Assembly (NCBI GenBank): GCA_015068665.1 | Contig: SVKB01000006.1 | Coordinates: 21,521 to 85,520 of the forward strand | Origin: Oscillospiraceae bacterium | GTDB taxonomy: Bacteria > Bacillota > Clostridia > UMGS1840 > HGM11507 | Length of the DNA: 64,000 nt | Direction: 5' to 3' | In this document: positions 52,015 to 59,554 of the stretch, piece after piece | Layout of the letters: each line of letters starts with the position of its first letter | Position numbering within the stretch: the stretch's first letter is position 1 | Position numbers and translations under genes: made by a program | Notes under the pieces: generated by a model | What the model saw: the letters and a program-made list of their open reading frames with translations, nothing else | Databases searched by the model: none | What the model was told of the DNA's origin: nothing

Positions 52015-52663
52015 ATTCAATCATAAGTCGGCTGACCGCTTCGGATATTTCCTCATATCCGTAGCCCTGCCTCATTAAATACTCCTTTAATTTATTAAGC
52101 TCCTTATAATCGGGCTTTTCTTTTCCCTTAAGAATTGCCGAAAGCTTTTTTTCAGCTACTGAAAAAAGCTTTGATTCATCACGGGTAAGCGAAATAACCT
52201 CGTTTACGGTTTCATCGGAAATCCCTCTTTTTAAAAGCTCGAAGGAAATATATTTTTCTCCCTTCCCCTTTTTCACGCTTATCTTTGCAAAGGAAAGGGC
52301 ATATTCATAATCGTCAATAAAGCCTTTTTCTTCAATATAAGCCATAACCTGCTCAATTGCCGCATCAGGATATTTTCGCTTTTTCAGTTTTTCCTTAACC
52401 TGACCTGTTGTGCAGTTAACACGGGCAATATAGCTTAAGCCATCCATCAGAGCATTTTTTGAAATAAGGGGGAAAAGCTTTTCCTGATAAAACATTTCAT
52501 CAATGATACTTCCCTCTTTTATTTTAAGTGCCCGTATGTTGTTTTCATATAGCGGAAAAGCATATTCACCATCTATGTAAATCTCTCTTAAGGCTTTACT
52601 TACCGCGTTTTTTTTAATTTCGGTGACTTCCAACTTTGTTCCTCTTTTCGTATATAAAGCCAT
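52004..52663 (-). CDS. recX: Regulatory protein RecX
   Basis: 219 residues from ATG 52663, or 209 from TTG 52633, which has AGAGGA upstream and gives the more usual short N-terminus. RecX helical repeats: ISKNALMDGLSYIARVNCTT with GQVKEKLKKRKYPDAAIEQV, then EKGFIDDYEYALSFAKISVK, GEKYISFELLKRGISDETVN, and the C-terminal YLMRQGYGYEEISEAVSRL. It binds RecA filaments and modulates recombination. With the ATG start it overlaps the zinc-ribbon gene by 50 bases, which favours the later start. Confidence 0.88.
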   Translation of the reverse strand: MALYTKRGTKLEVTEIKKNAVSKALREIYIDGEYAFPLYENNIRALKIKEGSIIDEMFYQEKLFPLISKNALMDGLSYIARVNCTTGQVKEKLKKRKYPDAAIEQVMAYIEEKGFIDDYEYALSFAKISVKKGKGEKYISFELLKRGISDETVNEVISLTRDESKLFSVAEKKLSAILKGKEKPDYKELNKLKEYLMRQGYGYEEISEAVSRLMIEYED

Positions 52664-53081
52664 GCTTTCTTAAATACATCCTTCTTTCATGGTAGTTCTG
52701 GCTGTAATATGCAGATACAAAAACTACCAGCATAGCGATAAGCGATATTACGAAAAACACGACCCCTGCGGTTACCAGAGCTCTTTCACTTATTCCCGTT
52801 TCCGAAAGTCTTGCAATTAAAGACTGAACAGGAAGATTATATTCCCCGTAAACGGGAAGAAAGAAAAAGCAGGTTCCTAAAATAAGTGTTATAACAAAGA
52901 CAATCAAGGATACCGTAAAAATACGGTTAAGAGTTATCTTTTTTGCTTTATAGTAATCAAGAGAGTGAAAGCTGTGCTCGCACCTGCGGCAAACAACTCT
53001 TTCGTCTGAATTGTCAGGTATAATAAGGTCTGTGCTTTTACATTTAGGACAGCACATGGTTCTTTTTATGGGTTCCTTCAT
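52614..53081 (-). CDS. Zinc-ribbon membrane protein of unknown function
   Basis: 155 residues. An N-terminal zinc ribbon (CPKCKSTDLI ... VVCRRCEHSF, two CxxC pairs) is followed by two membrane segments (about 55-78, FTVSLIVFVITLILGTCFFF; about 105-128, TAGVVFFVISLIAMLVVFVS) and a basic tail. No known family. It opens the recX-rimO-pgsA-pgi unit. A zinc-ribbon with two helices is a common Clostridia layout for envelope-linked proteins of unknown role. Confidence 0.7.
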   Translation of the reverse strand: MKEPIKRTMCCPKCKSTDLIIPDNSDERVVCRRCEHSFHSLDYYKAKKITLNRIFTVSLIVFVITLILGTCFFFLPVYGEYNLPVQSLIARLSETGISERALVTAGVVFFVISLIAMLVVFVSAYYSQNYHERRMYLRKHGFIYEKRNKVGSHRN

Positions 53082-53117
53082 TTTACTTTGCCTCTGTTTT
53101 CAGTTAATTCAATATAT

Positions 53118-53146
53118 ATATTACCATATTTTATTTAAAATGTAAA
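53118..53146 (-). promoter_or_regulatory. Promoter of the zinc-ribbon-recX-rimO-pgsA-pgi unit
   Basis: Minus strand TTTACA (53146-53141), 17 bases, TAATAT (53123-53118), immediately after the tlpA stop. Confidence 0.65.
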
Positions 53147-53689
53147 TTATTTTTCCAATATTAATTGAATTCCTTTTTCCAAAGCCTCCCCATTTATTTT
53201 ACCTCTTGCATAGGTTATGATATTTCCCTGACTGTCCGTAAAGAAGGTCATCGGAAGTGAGGATGCACCAAAGGTTATTGCTGCCTCAGAATAAACATCG
53301 TAATAAACAGGAAATGTATAACCGCCCTCTTTAATGAAGGCGCTTGCCTTTTCAACGGTTTCTTCTCGTCCGTCAGTTGCATTTACCATTAAAAAATTAA
53401 CCTTATCCTTATATTTATCAAAGGCATTCTGAAAATCAGGAAGCTCCTCAATACAGTAAGGGCACCAGGTTGCCCATAAATTAATAACAGAGGGCTTGCC
53501 TGAAAATTCTGAAAAGCTTATTTTCTTTCCCGATTCATCAGCTACCGAAAACTCTGCCCGCTGAAGCTCTTCCCCGCCCTGAATATTTTCAGGGACATAG
53601 CTTCCCGTAAGGTCATTATACATTACACTTGCAAGAATAATTATAACCAAAAGAGCAACCGCTCCGATAATCAATTTTATGTTTTTCAT
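53147..53689 (-). CDS. TlpA-type membrane-anchored thioredoxin
   Basis: 180 residues: N-terminal membrane anchor (about 5-23, LIIGAVALLVIIILASVMYN), then a thioredoxin fold outside the membrane with the active site WATWCPYCIEELPDF (CPYC, near 72-75) and the cis-proline segment GASSLPMTFF. It probably reduces or oxidises disulfides of exported proteins, receiving electrons through the CcdA-like protein encoded just upstream; the genes overlap by four bases. The substrate is not evident; no cytochrome c genes are near. Confidence 0.88.
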   Translation of the reverse strand: MKNIKLIIGAVALLVIIILASVMYNDLTGSYVPENIQGGEELQRAEFSVADESGKKISFSEFSGKPSVINLWATWCPYCIEELPDFQNAFDKYKDKVNFLMVNATDGREETVEKASAFIKEGGYTFPVYYDVYSEAAITFGASSLPMTFFTDSQGNIITYARGKINGEALEKGIQLILEK

Positions 53690-54339
53690 ACTATAACCTC
53701 CATCAGCCTGTTCATAATGCCAAGCATCATTAAAATCCCTGTAAGTATAAGAAAGGCACCTGAAATTTTACTTATTATACCGTAATTTCTTTTTATGAAA
53801 GCAAAAGTGCTTTTAAGCTTATCAATAAGCACCGCACTTATAACAAGTGGAATTCCAAGCCCCATTGAATAGCATAAAAGCATTATAATTCCCCTGAAAA
53901 TACTCCCCTGATTTGAGGCAAGCATAAGGGCTGAGCCTAAAAATGCACCAACGCAGGGAGTCCAGCCAACCGAAAATACAATTCCGAATATAAGGGCACC
54001 AAAAAAACCGGGCTTATGGCTTTTTACAGATGAAAATCCTTTAAATATATTAAGATTAAATAGCCCAAGAAAGCTTAACCCGAAGAAAATTACGATAAGC
54101 CCTGTTATTATATTAAGAAGGCTTTGGTATTTTACAAGAAGAGAGCCTGCCACTCCGCTTCCTGCTCCCATAAGCACAAACATCAGGGTAAAGCCAAGTA
54201 CAAAGCCTAAAGAATTTATAAAGGTTTTTCCTTCCCCGTCCTCTCCCGCGAAGTAGGATATATATACGGGAAGCATTGGTAAAAGGCAGGGGGATATAAA
54301 GGTTATTATGCCCTCTAAAAAGGCTATAAAGTAAGTCAT
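53686..54339 (-). CDS. CcdA/DsbD-like membrane electron carrier
   Basis: 217 residues from ATG 54339, with GAGGTGG upstream (a GTG at 54348 lacks spacing). Six membrane helices; the two functional cysteines lie in ITFISPCLLPMLPVYISYFA and FSVGWTPCVGAFLGSALMLA, the pair that carries electrons across the membrane from thioredoxin. It should feed the TlpA-like partner encoded by the overlapping next gene. A TATAAT at 54373-54368 on this strand with a poor -35 may be the promoter. In cytochrome-free Clostridia such pairs handle general extracellular thiol redox. Confidence 0.87.
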   Translation of the reverse strand: MTYFIAFLEGIITFISPCLLPMLPVYISYFAGEDGEGKTFINSLGFVLGFTLMFVLMGAGSGVAGSLLVKYQSLLNIITGLIVIFFGLSFLGLFNLNIFKGFSSVKSHKPGFFGALIFGIVFSVGWTPCVGAFLGSALMLASNQGSIFRGIIMLLCYSMGLGIPLVISAVLIDKLKSTFAFIKRNYGIISKISGAFLILTGILMMLGIMNRLMEVIV

Positions 54340-54385
54340 TTTTTCCACCTCGCGTCTATTTGCTTCTATTATACCATATTCCGGT

Positions 54386-54419
54386 AAAAAATAAACCCCT
54401 GATTTTTACTTCAGGGGTT
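54386..54419 (-). terminator. Terminator of the hydrogenase operon
   Basis: AACCCCTGA/TCAGGGGTT stem (54419-54394) followed by TATTTTTT on the minus strand. Confidence 0.88.
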
Positions 54420-54426
54420 AATTTTT

Positions 54427-56193
54427 TTAATCGTTAAAGCCTTCGCGCTTTTTATATGTGGTATGTAACAGCTCGTGAGCCTTATGAGAGTTAGGCTTTC
54501 CTAAAAATTCATCATAAAGGGCTTTAACCTGGGGATTGTTGTGAGACTGACGAAGAACAAGTCTTTCGTCCTCACTGTAAAGAGCTTTTGCTCTCTTTTC
54601 CTTATAGGTATCCAGAATATCGTCATCCTCATTGGGTAAGAAGCAGGGACGCACAAATGGCTGGCCGCCACCTGCGATACATCCGCCGGGACAACCCATA
54701 ATTTCGATAAAGTGATACTTGGATTTACCCTCTCTTATTTCATCAAGTAAAACCTTAGCATTCTTCATACCGTGAGCAATAGCAACATTAATTGAATCGC
54801 CGTTAATCTTTAAGGTAGCCTCACGGATTCCCTCAAAGCCACGAACAGCCTCAAACTTGATTGCTTCGTGCTCTTTTCCTGTTAATACAAAATATACGGT
54901 ACGAAGTGCAGCCTCCATAACACCTCCGGTTACACCGAAGATTACGCCGGCACCTGTATACTGTCCCATAAGATCCTGATCGAATTCTTCATCAGGAAGA
55001 CGGGTGAACATAATACCTGCTCTCTTTATCATCTTGGCAAGCTCTCTTGTTGTTAAAACTGCATCAACATCCTTGATACCGTCCTTCTGCATCTGAGGAC
55101 GTTCCTTTTCGTCCTTCTTTGCAGTACACGGCATAATTGATACAACGAATATATCCTCGGGAGCAATACCATTTTTAGCTGCATAGTAGCTCTTTATAAC
55201 AGCCCCCTGCATCTGGTGCGGTGATTTACAGCTTGAAAGATGGTCAAGTAAATCCCCGTAATTATATTCCGCATAGTTTATCCAGCCAGGTGAACAGGAG
55301 GTAATCATAGGTAATACTCCGCCCTCCTGAATTCTTGTTAAAAGCTCGGTTCCCTCTTCCATAATGGTAAGGTCGGCAGCAAAGTTTGTATCATAAACCT
55401 TGTCAAAGCCAAGTCTCTTAAGAGCGGCAACCATCTTGCCTGTAACGGGAGTACCAACGGGAAGTCCGAATTCCTCACCTAAAGCAGCTCTTACTGCAGG
55501 AGCGGTCTGCACAACAACGTGTTTACCCTCCTTCATAGCCTTATCAACAAGCGCAATTTCGCTCTTTTCACTTAATGCACCGGTAGGACAAACGCTTACA
55601 CACTGACCGCACATAATACACGGAGAGTTCACAAATGAACGGTTTTCAGCAGGAGCAACAACTGTTTTAAAGCCTCTGTTTTCAAAGCCTAAAATACCCA
55701 TTCCGTGAGCATTCTGACATCTTGCAACACAGCGTCCGCAAAGGATACATTTTGAGGTATCACGAACGATGGAAGGAGAAATTTCATCAACTGTAACGGG
55801 AGTTTTAACACCCTCGTATCTTCCCTCTCTTGCGCCTACTATATTTGCAACGTGTAAAAGCTCACACTGACCGTTTTTATCACACTGCTGACAGTTTTTA
55901 TTATGATTTGAAAGTAAAAGCTCAACTGATGCACGGCGTGCCTCGGTAGCCTGAGGAGTAGAAATTTTAATTTCCATACCTTCATTTACGGGATAAACAC
56001 AGGAAGCCACAAGACCTCTTGCACCGACAACCTCAACAAGACATACACGGCAGGAACCGTTTGAACATTCACCGTGATTAAAGGCACAAAGCGACGGAAT
56101 TTCATATCCGCACTTTTTAGCAGCCTCTAAAATGGTAAGTCCTTCTTCAACCTGATAGGAAACACCTTCAATTTTTATATTAACTAAACTCAC
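54427..56193 (-). CDS. [FeFe] hydrogenase catalytic subunit (HndD/HydA type)
   Basis: 588 residues from GTG 56193, eight bases after AGGAGG. Order: [2Fe-2S] ferredoxin domain (cysteines in PSLCAFNHGECSNGSCRVCL), His-Cys3 cluster (NHNKNCQQCDKNGQCELLHV), two [4Fe-4S] clusters (CILCGRCVARC, CIMCGQCVSVCPTG), and the H-cluster domain with its three signatures TSCSPGWINYAE, MPCTAKKDEKE and EIMGCPGGCIAGGGQP, ending in the small-subunit-like tail. With the two following subunits it forms a soluble NAD(P)-linked, probably electron-bifurcating hydrogenase that makes or uses H2. Stop lies before a strong terminator. Confidence 0.95.
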   Translation of the reverse strand: MSLVNIKIEGVSYQVEEGLTILEAAKKCGYEIPSLCAFNHGECSNGSCRVCLVEVVGARGLVASCVYPVNEGMEIKISTPQATEARRASVELLLSNHNKNCQQCDKNGQCELLHVANIVGAREGRYEGVKTPVTVDEISPSIVRDTSKCILCGRCVARCQNAHGMGILGFENRGFKTVVAPAENRSFVNSPCIMCGQCVSVCPTGALSEKSEIALVDKAMKEGKHVVVQTAPAVRAALGEEFGLPVGTPVTGKMVAALKRLGFDKVYDTNFAADLTIMEEGTELLTRIQEGGVLPMITSCSPGWINYAEYNYGDLLDHLSSCKSPHQMQGAVIKSYYAAKNGIAPEDIFVVSIMPCTAKKDEKERPQMQKDGIKDVDAVLTTRELAKMIKRAGIMFTRLPDEEFDQDLMGQYTGAGVIFGVTGGVMEAALRTVYFVLTGKEHEAIKFEAVRGFEGIREATLKINGDSINVAIAHGMKNAKVLLDEIREGKSKYHFIEIMGCPGGCIAGGGQPFVRPCFLPNEDDDILDTYKEKRAKALYSEDERLVLRQSHNNPQVKALYDEFLGKPNSHKAHELLHTTYKKREGFND

Positions 56194-56208
56194 TTTAAAC
56201 ACCTCCTG

Positions 56209-58089
56209 TTATTTCTGCACAATTGCTTTGAACTTACAGGTAGCCATACAAGCGCCGCATTTAACGCACTTGGTGGAATCAATCTGGAAGGAAGCAAGTT
56301 TTTTACCCGGAGCAACATAATCTGTTCTTTCGATACAGCCAACAGGACAAGCTCTTGCGCAAAGACCGCAGCCGAAGCAGTTATCCTGTTCAATGGTGTA
56401 ACGGATAAGCTTTTTACATACCTTTGCAGGGCATTTCTTGTCCACAATGTGAGCAAGATATTCATCCCTGAAGTGAGTAAGAGTCGAAATAATCGGATTT
56501 GCAGCAGTCTGACCCAATGCACAAAGTGAATTAGCCTTAACTGATTTACCCAATTCCTCAAGCTCATCAAGATCCTTTAATGTACCGTTACCTTCGGTAA
56601 TTCTTGTAAGAATTTCAAGCATTCTTCTTGTACCGATACGGCATGGTGAACACTTACCGCAGGACTCGTCGCAGATAAATTCCATGTAAAATTTAGCAAC
56701 GTCAACCATACAGTTATCCTCGTCCATAACGATAGCACCGCCCGAGCCCATCATTGAGCCCTTGGCAACAAGATTATCAAAGTCAATCGGCTCGTCAAGG
56801 CTCTCTGCTGTTAAGCAACCGCCTGAAGGACCGCCTGTCTGGATAGCCTTGAACTGCTTACCGTTGGGAATACCGCCGCCTATATCGTAAATAAGCTCGC
56901 GAAGAGTTGTTCCCATAGGAATCTCAACAAGACCTACATTATTTACCTTTCCGCCAAGAGCAAATACTTTGGTGCCCTTGGATTTTTCGGTACCGCACTG
57001 AGCAAAGCTTTCGGCACCCTCTCTTAATATGTAAGGAACACATGCAAGTGTTTCAACATTGTTAACAACAGTCGGCTTTTCCCATAAGCCCTTAACTGCA
57101 GGGAACGGCGGTCTTGGACGCGGCATACCTCTCTTACCCTCAATGGAGTTAAGTAAGGCTGTTTCCTCACCGCAGACAAAAGCACCTGCACCCAGTCTTA
57201 TATAAGCCTGGAAGCTGAAGCCTGAGCCCATAATATTTTCGCCTAATATTCCCATTTCATTCATCTGCTTTATAGCAAGCTTTAATCTGTTGACAGCGAT
57301 AGGATATTCTGCACGAACATAGAAATAACCCTCGGTAGCTCCGATTGCATAGCCCGCAATCATCATACCCTCGATTACTGCGAAGGGATTACCCTCTAAA
57401 ATAGAACGGTCCATAAATGCACCCGGGTCGCCCTCGTCACTGTTACATACAACATATTTCTGGTCTGCTTCATTGGCATAAGCGAATGACCATTTTCTGC
57501 CTGTAGGGAAGCCTGCACCGCCACGACCGCGAAGACCTGCGGCTAAAACCTCGTCAATAACCTCCTTGGGGTCCATTGAAAGTGCTCTCTTAAGACCCTT
57601 GAAGGCACCTTCACCCATTGCCTCGTTAATATTCTCGGGATTAATAACGCCGCAACCGTGAAGAGCTATTCTCCTCTGCTTTTTATAGAAGTTGATATCC
57701 TCCTGCTTTGCAACCTTTTCACCGGTAAGAGGCTCAACATATAAAAGTCTTTCAACTATCTGACCGTTTAAAATATCGGTCTTGAAAATTTCTTCAACAT
57801 CCTCAACCTTAACAAGTCTGTAAAGAGTATCCTCGGGGAATATCTTAACAAAGGGACCCTGTGAACAAAAACCGAAGCAGCCAACTATATTTACGCTTAC
57901 CTTATCCTCAAGCTTGTATTCCTTAATAAGAGCATCAAATTTTCCCTTGATATCCATTGAGTTGGAGGAAAGACAGCCTGTACCGCCGCAAAGCAGTATT
58001 GCTCTTTTACCGTCCGCGCCGTTTATTTTATTGCTTAGTGCTTCCTCGCAGCTGCAAATTTTAGCATCAAGCTCTGCAAATGTTTTCAT
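56209..58089 (-). CDS. Hydrogenase NADH/flavin subunit (HndC/NuoF type)
   Basis: 626 residues. N-terminal thioredoxin-like [2Fe-2S] domain (LLCGGTGCLSSNS ... VGCFGFCSQGPFV), NuoF core with FMN/NADH-binding GLRGRGGAGFPTGRKWSFA and GAGAFVCGEETALLNSIEGK, the [4Fe-4S] site ESCGKCSPCRIGTRRMLE, and a C-terminal bacterial ferredoxin domain with two [4Fe-4S] sites (CFGCGLCARACPVGC, CVKCGACMATCKFKA). It transfers electrons between NAD(P)H and the catalytic subunit, and in bifurcating enzymes splits them with ferredoxin. Overlaps the small subunit by one base. Confidence 0.95.
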   Translation of the reverse strand: MKTFAELDAKICSCEEALSNKINGADGKRAILLCGGTGCLSSNSMDIKGKFDALIKEYKLEDKVSVNIVGCFGFCSQGPFVKIFPEDTLYRLVKVEDVEEIFKTDILNGQIVERLLYVEPLTGEKVAKQEDINFYKKQRRIALHGCGVINPENINEAMGEGAFKGLKRALSMDPKEVIDEVLAAGLRGRGGAGFPTGRKWSFAYANEADQKYVVCNSDEGDPGAFMDRSILEGNPFAVIEGMMIAGYAIGATEGYFYVRAEYPIAVNRLKLAIKQMNEMGILGENIMGSGFSFQAYIRLGAGAFVCGEETALLNSIEGKRGMPRPRPPFPAVKGLWEKPTVVNNVETLACVPYILREGAESFAQCGTEKSKGTKVFALGGKVNNVGLVEIPMGTTLRELIYDIGGGIPNGKQFKAIQTGGPSGGCLTAESLDEPIDFDNLVAKGSMMGSGGAIVMDEDNCMVDVAKFYMEFICDESCGKCSPCRIGTRRMLEILTRITEGNGTLKDLDELEELGKSVKANSLCALGQTAANPIISTLTHFRDEYLAHIVDKKCPAKVCKKLIRYTIEQDNCFGCGLCARACPVGCIERTDYVAPGKKLASFQIDSTKCVKCGACMATCKFKAIVQK

Positions 58090-58577
58090 CAGATTGCACC
58101 TCCCATTTTTCGGTATTCTTCAACAATTGCGGGCACCTGGTCAACCGTAAGCTTAGGGTAAACCTTACCGTTTATGCTTACTGCAGGAGCAATACCGCAG
58201 GCACCGATACATCTTAGTGCATCGATAGTGAACATACCGTCCTCAGTAGTTTCGCCGGGAGCAATGCCCAAAATTTCAGAAAACTTGTCCATTACAAGCT
58301 GGGCACCCTTAACATAACATGCGGTACCCATACAACAGCCGATAACATACTGTCCCTTCGGCTTAAGAGAAAAGAAGGAATAAAAGGTAACAACACCGTA
58401 AATTTCAGCAACGGAGATACCTGTCTTTTCCGATACAATCTGCTGAACATCCAGGGGAATATATCCGTATTCATTCTGGATATCACTTAGAATCATCATA
58501 AGCGGAGTTTTTTCACCTGCATATCTGTCGCAGATTTCGCAGATTTTCTTAACCCCTGCTTCGCTAATATGAGCCAT
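58089..58577 (-). CDS. Hydrogenase small [2Fe-2S] subunit (HndA/NuoE type)
   Basis: 162 residues, thioredoxin-like [2Fe-2S] protein. Four cluster cysteines lie in VIGCCMGTACYVKGAQLVMD and TIDALRCIGACGIAPAVSIN; the helical N-terminus EAGVKKICEICDRYAGEKTP is typical of NuoE/HndA. It is the electron-relay partner of the flavin subunit. AAGGAGG precedes the ATG. First gene of the three-gene hydrogenase operon. The 250-base gap upstream up to the tRNA-Glu promoter has no gene; it shows TATCAT at about 58668 on this strand but no convincing -35. Confidence 0.94.
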   Translation of the reverse strand: MAHISEAGVKKICEICDRYAGEKTPLMMILSDIQNEYGYIPLDVQQIVSEKTGISVAEIYGVVTFYSFFSLKPKGQYVIGCCMGTACYVKGAQLVMDKFSEILGIAPGETTEDGMFTIDALRCIGACGIAPAVSINGKVYPKLTVDQVPAIVEEYRKMGGAI

Positions 58578-58782
58578 TTAAAAGCCTCCTTGTTTTTAAG
58601 AAATCCTCCGATTTCCGTTTTTGGTTATACCGGTCTTGGGACTGATATAACTATACTTAAATATGATACCATATATTTTCTGAAAAATAAAGAGTAAATT
58701 GCATTTTTTGTTATTTTTCTTTGTTTTTTCACCATTATCGTCGGGCTTTTTAAAAAAAATTATAAATTTTTTATTTTTTATA

Positions 58783-58811
58783 TTGAATTACCCGTATTTT
58801 TATGCTATAAT
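58783..58811 (+). promoter_or_regulatory. Promoter of tRNA-Glu
   Basis: TTGAAT (58783-58788), 17 bases, TATAAT (58806-58811), about 19 bases before the tRNA. Confidence 0.82.
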
Positions 58812-58829
58812 ACCGTTTGTTATGAATAA

Positions 58830-58904
58830 GGCCCGTTGGTCAAGTGGTTAAGACATCGCCCTCTCACGGCGAAAACACGAGTTCGAATCTCGTACGGGTC
58901 ACCA
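58830..58904 (+). tRNA. tRNA-Glu (anticodon CTC)
   Basis: 75 bases fold as a cloverleaf: acceptor GGCCCGT/ACGGGTC, D-arm, anticodon stem CGCC/GGCG around CTCTCAC (anticodon CTC after U33), T-arm ACGAG TTCGAAT CTCGT, discriminator A and encoded CCA. It reads GAG. A 17-base-stem terminator and the hairpin array follow; the downstream restriction locus begins 650 bases further. Confidence 0.95.
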
Positions 58905-58905
58905 T

Positions 58906-58941
58906 GAAAAAAGCGTACTGAATTTTCAGTACGCTTTTTTC
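58906..58941 (+). terminator. Terminator of tRNA-Glu
   Basis: Perfect 17-base stem (58906-58922 with 58925-58941) whose 3' arm ends in TTTTTTC. Confidence 0.88.
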
Positions 58942-58943
58942 AA

Positions 58944-59241
58944 CGAAATAAATCCTTCGGATTTGTGAAATGTGCTACACACATGAAATATTGCTTCGCA
59001 ATATGAAATACGCCTTCGGCGTGTGATAAAGGATTTATTTTATTTCACAGAAAACGAAGTTTTCTATTTCACAATTTACTTTAGTAAATTATTTCATATC
59101 GAGAAAAGCGAGATATTTCACTAAAAATCAATGCATCCAAACCATTCGGCTCTTCCAAAACAAAATCCTGTCGAAAGATAGGATTTTTTGTTTTGTATTA
59201 TTCAATATTCATTTAATTCGACAGGATTTTTAATGAATAAT
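58944..59241 (+). repeat. Multi-hairpin array, family A, copy 2 (downstream of tRNA-Glu)
   Basis: Same chain of stems as at 5489-5670 in the same order relative to the tRNA: AAATCC/GGATTT, GTG/CAC variant, ATTGC/GCAAT, ACGCC/GGCGT, central AAGGATTTATTTT, GAAAAC/GTTTTC, AATTTAC/GTAAATT, ATATC/GATAT, each joined by TGAAAT before the centre and ATTTCA after it. Loops differ between copies while stems are kept. Its tail AGGATTTTTAATGAATAAT (59223-59241) is identical to the other copy. The remaining bases to 59554 hold no convincing gene. Confidence 0.85.
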
Positions 59242-59451
59242 GAATGATGAAACCGCACTGCTAATGAATAATTAATAATTGTGGAAGTTTTGCTCACGCA
59301 AAACATTAAATTGTAAGATGCTATAAAAAAGACCGGCATAAACCACTCCTTAAAACACAAAAGCGACAAGCTTTCGCTCGCCGCCGTTTGTATATACACT
59401 TTACGTTTTACATTGTAATATACCTTGACATCCAATTGCAATTCAAAAACA

Positions 59452-59484
59452 GTACAAATTTGGTACAATTTTTATACAACTCAA
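59452..59484. repeat. Three direct repeats at 11-base spacing
   Basis: GTACAA begins at 59452 and 59463, and ATACAA at 59474: GTACAAATTTG, GTACAATTTTT, ATACAACTCAA. The spacing is one helical turn, as in protein-binding iterons. They lie 70-100 bases beyond the hsdR stop. Confidence 0.5.
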
Positions 59485-59554
59485 AATTTACGCCGCAGGA
59501 TATGTACTGTAAACATACTCATAAATGCGTTCTCTATAATCAGAAATTGCATTA

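Noticed and set aside
58578..58760. Strong promoter for the hydrogenase operon
   Set aside because: A TATCAT-like -10 is present but no acceptable -35 at normal distance, so it was not listed as a feature.
59202..59468. An 88-codon minus-strand frame between hsdR and the hairpin array
   Set aside because: No ribosome site, odd composition, and it overlaps the repeat tail; probably chance.
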